Positions 1-4,606 of a stretch of DNA of 5,640 nt are shown piece by piece. Under the pieces are notes generated by a model. It did not search any database and was not told the origin of the DNA. It was given only the letters and a program-made list of their open reading frames with translations. The stretch lies in NCBI GenBank assembly GCA_964424125.1, contig CAYRHS010000184.1, positions 1 to 5,640 of the forward strand, in the 5' to 3' direction. The DNA is from CAYRHS01 sp964424125 (lineage in GTDB: Bacteria; Actinomycetota; Acidimicrobiia; IMCC26256; JAOSJL01). The position numbers were made by a program, and so were the translations under genes. Numbering within the stretch: position 1 is the stretch's first letter; the number at the start of each line of letters is the position of its first letter.

Positions 1-390
1 GTCGCGCCCCTCCGCGTCATGCCACATCAGGATCACGTGGTCGCGCTCATGAACGTGCCACTTCCGGATCTGCGTATTCAAGATCGGGCGCTCCGCGAAC
101 GGGATCTCGACGTTCCTCCCCTCGAGATTCCATTCCCATCCGTGCCAAGGGCACGACAGGTTCTCGCCCTTGACGCAGCCTCCGTGCCCCATGTGCGCGC
201 CGAGGTGTGGACAATACGCGTCGAAGACGTTGGCGACACCGCCTTCCGTGCGGTACAGGACCAGATCATTACCGAGGAACTCGATCGGACGGACCTCACC
301 GGGGGCGAGCTCTGACGACAGTCCGACGACGAACCAGCTCGTCGGGAACTCTTTGTACGGCCAGCCCTTCATTTCCTTGAAACCGCCCAT
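1..390 (-). CDS. Rieske [2Fe-2S] oxygenase, alpha-subunit-like, N-terminal part (runs off the window)
   Basis: This is the first 130 residues of an oxygenase; the C-terminal part lies beyond position 1. A Rieske domain is visible: Cys60-Pro-His62 (within CPHLGAHMGHGG) and Cys80-Pro-Trp-His83 (CPWHGWEW), separated by 17 residues, which supply the two Cys and two His ligands of a [2Fe-2S] cluster. In this family the cluster passes electrons to a mononuclear iron centre in the C-terminal domain, which cannot be seen here. The CPHLGAH...CPWHGW pattern and the trailing MWHDAEG segment resemble the KshA (3-ketosteroid 9-alpha-hydroxylase) and DAF-36/Neverland sterol-desaturase type more than classical aromatic dioxygenases, judged from memory only. 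The ATG at 390-388 is preceded by a strong GGAGGA. It is the last gene of the visible operon, 39 nt after the crotonase. No reductase or beta subunit is visible. Class assignment is good; the substrate is unknown. Confidence 0.9.
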   Translation of the reverse strand, partial: MGGFKEMKGWPYKEFPTSWFVVGLSSELAPGEVRPIEFLGNDLVLYRTEGGVANVFDAYCPHLGAHMGHGGCVKGENLSCPWHGWEWNLEGRNVEIPFAERPILNTQIRKWHVHERDHVILMWHDAEGRD

Positions 391-396
391 CTCGCT

Positions 397-402
397 TCCT
401 CC
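397..402 (-). promoter_or_regulatory. Ribosome binding site of the Rieske oxygenase gene
   Basis: On the minus strand the sequence reads GGAGGA, 6 nt before the ATG at 390-388. It fixes the start of the Rieske gene. The 39 nt between the crotonase stop and this start (391-429) hold this site and nothing resembling a terminator, so the gene is probably read with the operon. Confidence 0.8.
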
Positions 403-429
403 CTCATGGCCACTCCGGTATTAGCCTCG

Positions 430-1236
430 TCATGGGCGTTCTGCGCTCGGAAACTTCGGTTCTCTCTTCTCCAGGAACGCCTCCGTCCCTTCAACCATGT
501 CGGGCATTCCCTGCGTGCGCGCTTCGTGCGCGTTGCCGAGGGGCATCTTGTAATCCGCCTCTCGAAGTAGAGCGATGTTCACCACCTGCTTCGTCCATGC
601 GATCGCGTGCCGCGCCCCTCCCGAGAGACGGCGAGCGAACGCGTCGGCTTCGTCGAGGAGCTGATCGGATGGGTACACACGGTTGGCCAGCCCGAACTCG
701 TACGCCTTTGTCGCGGGCATCGGATCGCCGGTGAGGAGGAACTCCTTCGCTCGGCTGGGGCCGATCAAGGCGGGCCAGAACAATGCACCGCCATCCCCCG
801 CAACGATGCCGGCTCTGACGTGCGTGTCGGCGATCACGGCGTCCTCCGCCATGAAGACGACGTCCCCCGTCAGCGCCAGCGCCGCCCCGAAGCCGACGGC
901 CGGCCCATTGATTGCCGTAACCACAGGAGGCCTGATCCGCAGGAATTCGTGCACCATGTGGACGCCGTCTTCCATCATCTTGGTACGGAAGCGTTCGTCC
1001 GCGAATTCCTTGATGATGCGAATGTCTGCGCCGGCGCAAAAGGCCCGGCCCGCTCCCGTCAGCACCACTGCGCCCACGCCGTCGGGATTGCGGAGCCATC
1101 GGGCGACGGCGCTGAGCTCCTGGTACATCTCCATCGACGCGCAGTTGAGGCTCTCCGGGCGGTTGAGGGTGAGGTAGACCACACCATGGTTGTCCGGCCC
1201 GTCGACCTTGATGCTTTCGAAATCCTGGTCCTTCAC
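430..1236 (-). CDS. Crotonase-superfamily protein (enoyl-CoA hydratase/isomerase fold) lacking both hydratase glutamates
   Basis: A 268-residue protein of usual length for single-domain crotonases. Family features are LTLNRPESLN (23-31), the first oxyanion-hole segment AFCAGADI (65-72), the second oxyanion segment INGPAVGFGAAL (109-120), and the C-terminal GTEAFLEKREPKF (250-262). By hand alignment to rat mitochondrial enoyl-CoA hydratase, the catalytic Glu144 is Ala119 and Glu164 is His139. Simple enoyl-CoA hydration is therefore unlikely. His139 is followed nine residues later by Asp148 (HVRAGIVAGDGG), the spacing of the His145/Asp154 pair in 6-oxocamphor hydrolase, which cleaves a cyclic beta-diketone by a retro-Claisen reaction. 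Function is thus an isomerase, C-C hydrolase or another crotonase reaction, with or without CoA. The start is GTG, chosen because GGAGGA lies 5 nt upstream. It follows the SCP2 gene by 41 nt. Fold is certain; reaction is open. Confidence 0.93.
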   Translation of the reverse strand: MKDQDFESIKVDGPDNHGVVYLTLNRPESLNCASMEMYQELSAVARWLRNPDGVGAVVLTGAGRAFCAGADIRIIKEFADERFRTKMMEDGVHMVHEFLRIRPPVVTAINGPAVGFGAALALTGDVVFMAEDAVIADTHVRAGIVAGDGGALFWPALIGPSRAKEFLLTGDPMPATKAYEFGLANRVYPSDQLLDEADAFARRLSGGARHAIAWTKQVVNIALLREADYKMPLGNAHEARTQGMPDMVEGTEAFLEKREPKFPSAERP

Positions 1237-1241
1237 CGTGG

Positions 1242-1247
1242 TCCTCC
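1242..1247 (-). promoter_or_regulatory. Ribosome binding site of the crotonase gene
   Basis: GGAGGA on the minus strand, 5 nt before the GTG at 1236-1234; it supports the GTG start. It lies within a short direct repeat, AGGACCACG at 1245-1237 and again at 1258-1250. The gap 1237-1277 otherwise shows only a 4-bp GC stem, too weak for a terminator. Confidence 0.7.
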
Positions 1248-1277
1248 AGCGTGGTCCTGCCCGGCCTGGGGCTTGGC

Positions 1278-1685
1278 TCAGCTGTCGCCGAAATCTGCGT
1301 CGATCGACGTCATCTTGTCGATCATGTAGGAGAACTTCTTCATGTGACGGAGCAACACCGTCTGCTTTCCGTCGATCTTGACCTTGCCTGTCGCCATCGC
1401 GCTGTTCGGATCAAGTTCCTTCTTGATGAGCCCGCGCCACGCGGCTGGTTTGCCGTTGATGACGAAGTCAGCACCGACCTGCTGAGGATCCTCGACTTCA
1501 GAGACTTCGGTGATGCGTCCCGCCTCGAATCGCAGGGAAAAGTTCTTGTTGATCGGCTCCTCGTAGACAAAGACCATCGTGTAGGTGATCGGCTTGGCCA
1601 TCTCCAACCAGGTCTCGTCCGCGTTCAAGTCATCGGCAACTGCCTGGTAGAAACCGACGGTGCCGAATACGGGCTTTTCGCTCAT
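1278..1685 (-). CDS. SCP2 sterol-carrier domain protein
   Basis: A 135-residue, single-domain soluble protein with no signal peptide or membrane segment. The C-terminal half carries the bacterial SCP2 pattern: GADFVINGK (71-79), Trp83 followed by LIKKELDPNSA (86-96), then TGKVKIDG (99-106) and a final helical LLRHMKKFSYMID (111-123). SCP2 domains form a hydrophobic tunnel that binds sterols, fatty acyl chains or acyl-CoA. In bacterial catabolic operons stand-alone copies are thought to carry or present water-insoluble substrates. The ATG at 1685-1683 was chosen because AGGAGGA lies immediately upstream; reading further upstream would run into the aldehyde dehydrogenase gene. It starts 13 nt after that gene's stop and sits before the crotonase, suggesting it serves the same pathway. 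The ligand cannot be told from the sequence. Confidence 0.88.
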   Translation of the reverse strand: MSEKPVFGTVGFYQAVADDLNADETWLEMAKPITYTMVFVYEEPINKNFSLRFEAGRITEVSEVEDPQQVGADFVINGKPAAWRGLIKKELDPNSAMATGKVKIDGKQTVLLRHMKKFSYMIDKMTSIDADFGDS

Positions 1686-1688
1686 CGG

Positions 1689-1695
1689 TCCTCCT
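1689..1695 (-). promoter_or_regulatory. Ribosome binding site of the SCP2 gene
   Basis: AGGAGGA on the minus strand, close before the ATG at 1685-1683. This near-perfect Shine-Dalgarno selects the internal start over in-frame extensions into the 3' end of the aldehyde dehydrogenase gene. It occupies most of the 13-nt gap, so no terminator fits there. Confidence 0.8.
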
Positions 1696-1698
1696 GCC

Positions 1699-3159
1699 TC
1701 ATGCAAGATTGACGTAGACGTTCTTCGTCCGCGTGAACTCCGCGACCCCGGCCGCGCCGAGCTCGCGGCCGAAGCCGCTCTGCTTGTAGCCGCCGAACGG
1801 CGCCGGAGCAGGGAGGAGCGGGAAGGTGTTGACCCCGATGTAACCGGCCTCAAGAGCCGCGGCCACGCGGTGTGCTCGGCGAAGGTCGCTCGTGAAGACG
1901 AAGCCGGCGAGCCCATAGATGGTGTTGTTCGCGATCTCGAGCGCCTCGCGCTCCGTGTCGAAGGGGATGATCGACAGGACCGGTCCGAAGATCTCTTCCT
2001 GTGCCAGAGCGCTCATCGGGTCCACGTCCGCGAATACGGTGGGCTCCACGAAGTAGCCCGCGGCGAGGGTGCCGTCGATCCGCCGTCCGCCGGTCACGAG
2101 GCGGCCCTCGCCCTCGCGCCTCGCCCGCTCGACAACGCCGAGCACCCGCTCGCAACTCGCTTGGCTGATGAGCGGCCCCATGAGCGTGGCGGGATCGAAC
2201 GGGTCACCGACCTCGACCGCCTCCGCAAGGCCGACGATCTCGTGGACGACCTCGTCGTAGATGTTCCGCTCCACGAGCAGACGCGTGGGCGCCATGCATG
2301 CCTGGCCGCTCTGCATCACAAGGCCGGTCCGCACCGCCGTGGCGATTGCCTCGTCGAGGTCGGCGTCCGAGAACACCAGAGCCGCGGACTTGCCGCCCAG
2401 CTCGAGACTCATGGGGGACAGTCGCTGCGATGCCGTGTTCATGATCGCACGCCCCGTCGCCGTGCCACCCGTGAAGGAGATCTGGTCGGTGCCGGGATGG
2501 GCCACGAGTGCCTGTCCGCACGAGACGTCGCCGGTGATGATGTTGACCACCCCAGGCGGGAACCCGGCCTCGAGGCACAGCTCGCCGAAACGCAACGCGG
2601 TGAACGGCGCGAGCTCGGAGGGCTTAAGTACGACCGTGTTGCCCGCAGCGAGCGCGGCCGGGATCTTCATCGCGATCAGTCCGAGGGGGCCGTTGAACGG
2701 AACCATCGCGGCTACGACACCGAACGGCTCGTGGAGGACGTAGTCGAGTGCCTTCCCGGGGTAGGTGGGCGCGGTCTCGCCAGCGATCTTCTCGCACCAG
2801 CCGGCGAAGTAGCGGAAGTACTCGGCGGGAAAAGTGGAGCAGGCCACCGTCGCGAAGGCGCTCGGTGTGCCGTTTTCGAGGATGCCTGTCGTGGCGAGCT
2901 CCTCGCGGTTCTCCTCGAGGAGCGCCGCGATCTTCCAGAGCAGGTCCCGCCGGTCGCTGGCGGGAAGCGCTCGCCACTCCCGTTCGGCGCCCCGGGCGGC
3001 TGCAACCGCGGCGTCGACCTCGGCGGGTCCCGCGAGCACTACCTCCGCCTGCCATGTGCCCGTCGCCGGGTTCACGTGCTCGAGGATTCCGGCGGCCGTG
3101 CTATGGACTCGATCGGCACCGATGATCAAGTCGCTCGCCGGGAGCCGGGGATCGGTCAC
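1699..3159 (-). CDS. NAD(P)-dependent aldehyde dehydrogenase
   Basis: A 486-residue enzyme of normal length for the ALDH superfamily, oxidising an aldehyde to a carboxylic acid in the cytosol. Catalytic and cofactor residues are all present: Asn156 (VPFNGP), Lys179 in LKPSE, the Gly-rich FTGGTATG (229-236), general base Glu253 (LELGGKSA), nucleophile Cys288 (GQACMAPTR), Glu389 in EEIFGPV, and the C-terminal PFGGYKQSGFGRELG (454-468). It resembles the broad-range betaine-, phenylacetaldehyde- and geranial-dehydrogenase type; the substrate cannot be fixed. The start is GTG at 3159-3157, overlapping the P450 stop as GTGA, with GAGAGGG 4 nt upstream. Upstream in-frame reading would add 66 Arg/Ala/Gly-rich residues inside the P450 gene, unlike any ALDH. 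The coupling implies it oxidises the aldehyde derived from the P450 product. Family is sure; start is likely. Confidence 0.95.
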   Translation of the reverse strand: MTDPRLPASDLIIGADRVHSTAAGILEHVNPATGTWQAEVVLAGPAEVDAAVAAARGAEREWRALPASDRRDLLWKIAALLEENREELATTGILENGTPSAFATVACSTFPAEYFRYFAGWCEKIAGETAPTYPGKALDYVLHEPFGVVAAMVPFNGPLGLIAMKIPAALAAGNTVVLKPSELAPFTALRFGELCLEAGFPPGVVNIITGDVSCGQALVAHPGTDQISFTGGTATGRAIMNTASQRLSPMSLELGGKSAALVFSDADLDEAIATAVRTGLVMQSGQACMAPTRLLVERNIYDEVVHEIVGLAEAVEVGDPFDPATLMGPLISQASCERVLGVVERARREGEGRLVTGGRRIDGTLAAGYFVEPTVFADVDPMSALAQEEIFGPVLSIIPFDTEREALEIANNTIYGLAGFVFTSDLRRAHRVAAALEAGYIGVNTFPLLPAPAPFGGYKQSGFGRELGAAGVAEFTRTKNVYVNLA

Positions 3160-3170
3160 AAGGCCCTCTC
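3156..3170 (-). promoter_or_regulatory. GTGA stop-start overlap and ribosome binding site of the aldehyde dehydrogenase gene
   Basis: The P450 stop TGA (3158-3156) shares bases with the dehydrogenase start GTG (3159-3157). A modest Shine-Dalgarno, GAGAGGG at 3170-3164, precedes it by 4 nt inside the P450 coding sequence. This is the arrangement expected for translational coupling. Confidence 0.7.
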
Positions 3171-4349
3171 GCGCCGCTCCACCGAATCCCGGAGCCGCGT
3201 ACCGGGGGCAAAGCGCGCCGGCAGCGAAGAGATCCCCCGGGTGATGCCCGAGTAGCGACGGACGTCCTCGTGCACGACCTCGAAGTCCGGGAGACGCTGA
3301 AGCACCTCCTCGAGCAGAACCCGAAGCTCGAGACGGGCGAGGTGAGCGCCGAGGCACCGGTGCGGGCCGGTCCCGAAGACGAAGTGCCGATTCGGGAACC
3401 GGTCGAAGTCGATGCGCTCCGGGTCGGGGAACTCTTCAGGATCGTGATTGGCGGCGATCCAGCACAGCGACACCTTCTCGCCCGGCTCGATCGTCTCGCC
3501 CCGAATCTCAACCTGGGCGGTGGCAGTCCGCGCCAGGCTCGGCAGCGGCGTGGAGAACCGGAGGAGCTCCTCGATCGCCCCCGGGATCCGCGTCGGGTCG
3601 TCGACAAGACGGGCCCGCAGCTCTGGGTGCTTCGAGAGCAGTTCGAGCACGTTGGCCCCCGCGTTTGCGGTGGTGTCGAGTCCCGCCATGACGAGCGTGG
3701 TCATCATGCACAGGTACTCCCCCTCCGAGATCGGCTCGCCGTCGATCACCAGCTGCGCCACGAGGGACGGAATGTCGTCGCGGGGCGCTTCTGACCGGTC
3801 GTCATAGAGCGCCGCGATGAGCTCCATCGCATCGCCGATGGCCTCGAGGTCGGTCGGGTTCTGGATCAGGCGGATCGTCCACTCGCGGACCGTCGCCACG
3901 ACCTCGTCAGGGAGAGACAGCAGATGAGCGATCGCGATTCCGGGGAGGGGCATGGTCAGCTGTGTGGCGAGGTCTGCGAAGCCTTCGGCGACGAAGTCAT
4001 CGATGAGCTCGCCCACGACACGCCGGAGGGCCGGCTCCATCTGCGAGACGGCCGCGGGGCTGAACTTGTCGAGCAGCGGCCCGCGTATCTGCAGGTGGCG
4101 CGGTGGATCGACCTCGATCGGAGGAAGCGCCATGGGAAAGGCGTGAGCAGGGATGCTGACGCCCTGGGCCGACGAGAATCGTTGCGGATCCCGCGCGATG
4201 GCACCAACGTCTTCATACGTGAAGGCCGCCCAGTAGCCACCGTGAGCGTCGGTGTGAGCGACGGGGCACCGGGCCCGGAGCTCAGCGAGCGCTTCGAACG
4301 GCGATTCCATTTCGGCAATCGCCAGATGGTCGTAGTCCACTCGGTTCAT
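3156..4349 (-). CDS. Cytochrome P450 monooxygenase (soluble bacterial class I)
   Basis: A 397-residue soluble P450 that would hydroxylate a hydrophobic substrate using O2 and electrons from a ferredoxin. Hallmarks in order: C-helix segment DPPRHLQIRG (81-90), the I-helix oxygen-activation motif AGLDTT (222-227; Asp225/Thr226 match Asp251/Thr252 of P450cam), the K-helix ExxR as Glu261-Leu-Leu-Arg264, and the heme loop FGTGPHRCLG (325-334) with ligand Cys332. The C-terminal SGITRGISSLP (367-377) resembles the SGIxxGxxxLP of P450cam. This hints at the monoterpene-hydroxylase side of the family, but a CYP family number cannot be assigned by eye. The ATG at 4349-4347 overlaps the ferredoxin stop as ATGA, with GAGGA 9 nt upstream. 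A 13-residue in-frame extension is possible but would lie inside the ferredoxin gene. Its redox partner is almost surely the upstream ferredoxin. The substrate is unknown. Confidence 0.96.
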   Translation of the reverse strand: MNRVDYDHLAIAEMESPFEALAELRARCPVAHTDAHGGYWAAFTYEDVGAIARDPQRFSSAQGVSIPAHAFPMALPPIEVDPPRHLQIRGPLLDKFSPAAVSQMEPALRRVVGELIDDFVAEGFADLATQLTMPLPGIAIAHLLSLPDEVVATVREWTIRLIQNPTDLEAIGDAMELIAALYDDRSEAPRDDIPSLVAQLVIDGEPISEGEYLCMMTTLVMAGLDTTANAGANVLELLSKHPELRARLVDDPTRIPGAIEELLRFSTPLPSLARTATAQVEIRGETIEPGEKVSLCWIAANHDPEEFPDPERIDFDRFPNRHFVFGTGPHRCLGAHLARLELRVLLEEVLQRLPDFEVVHEDVRRYSGITRGISSLPARFAPGTRLRDSVERRERAL

Positions 4350-4363
4350 GGGGTTCCGTCCTC
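4346..4363 (-). promoter_or_regulatory. ATGA stop-start overlap and ribosome binding site of the P450 gene
   Basis: The ferredoxin stop TGA (4348-4346) overlaps the P450 start ATG (4349-4347). GAGGA at 4363-4359 lies 9 nt upstream, inside the ferredoxin gene. Coupled translation would keep ferredoxin and P450 production linked. Confidence 0.75.
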
Positions 4364-4597
4364 GAGCGTGATCGCCGCTTCGGGGCAACTCGCCGCGGCG
4401 CGAGCAGCGCGTCTCTGGTCTGCTTCGGACGCACAGCAGCCGTCGCCCACCACACGAGCGAACCCGGACTCGTCGAGCTCGATGAGGCCAGGCGCGACGA
4501 CGCTGCAGCGCGCGTGGCCCTGACAGCGTTCGCGGGCGATCAGCAGCACGACTACCTTCTCGCTAGCCTCTCCTGCGGTCGGCGACGTGGCACTCAT
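4346..4597 (-). CDS. P450-type small iron-sulfur ferredoxin (CxxHxxC...CP)
   Basis: An 83-residue ferredoxin, the expected electron donor to the P450. Cluster residues are Cys25-Gln-Gly-His28-Ala-Arg-Cys31 and a distal Cys71-Pro72. Ferredoxins with this CxxHxxC...CP pattern are typical P450 partners in actinomycetes. The residue at the second position (His28 here, where a [4Fe-4S] protein would have Cys) varies, and a [3Fe-4S] cluster is usual. The segment between has the family look: APGLIELDESGFARVV (35-50). Two adjacent extra cysteines, Cys54-Cys55, are not part of the usual pattern. The ATG at 4597-4595 overlaps the alcohol dehydrogenase stop as ATGA and has GGAG 5 nt upstream; longer in-frame reading would add 41 non-family residues inside that gene. 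A ferredoxin reductase is not present in the window. Confidence 0.93.
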   Translation of the reverse strand: MSATSPTAGEASEKVVVLLIARERCQGHARCSVVAPGLIELDESGFARVVGDGCCASEADQRRAARAAASCPEAAITLEDGTP

Positions 4598-4606
4598 GAG
4601 GGCTCC
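4594..4606 (-). promoter_or_regulatory. ATGA stop-start overlap and ribosome binding site of the ferredoxin gene
   Basis: The alcohol dehydrogenase stop TGA (4596-4594) overlaps the ferredoxin start ATG (4597-4595). GGAG at 4606-4603, 5 nt upstream, lies inside the dehydrogenase gene. It is the first of three consecutive 4-nt overlaps and supports the short ferredoxin start. Confidence 0.75.

Noticed and set aside
1259..1272. A small inverted repeat (GCCC...GGGC) between the SCP2 and crotonase genes as a terminator
   Set aside because: The stem is only 4 bp with no following T-run in either direction, and the spacing fits an operon.
607..1329. A 240-codon plus-strand open frame antisense to the crotonase
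   Set aside because: It lies opposite an intact crotonase with conserved motifs, has no family resemblance, and crosses the next gene boundary.
1686..1916. A 77-residue N-terminal extension of the SCP2 protein
   Set aside because: It overlaps the 3' end of the aldehyde dehydrogenase in another frame, and a near-perfect Shine-Dalgarno precedes the internal ATG.
1660..3255. A 531-codon open frame on the plus strand, antisense to the aldehyde dehydrogenase
   Set aside because: It is rich in Arg, Glu, Asp and Gly with no recognisable domain. It mirrors a gene with every ALDH catalytic motif, and long antisense open frames are common in GC-rich DNA.
3160..3357. A 66-residue N-terminal extension of the aldehyde dehydrogenase
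   Set aside because: It is low-complexity Arg/Ala/Gly/Ser sequence lying within the P450 coding region. The GTG with GTGA overlap gives a normal ALDH length and N-terminus.
4350..4388. A 13-residue N-terminal extension of the P450
   Set aside because: It would lie inside the ferredoxin gene; the ATG in the ATGA overlap has a suitable GAGGA upstream and matches the gene-to-gene pattern of this operon.
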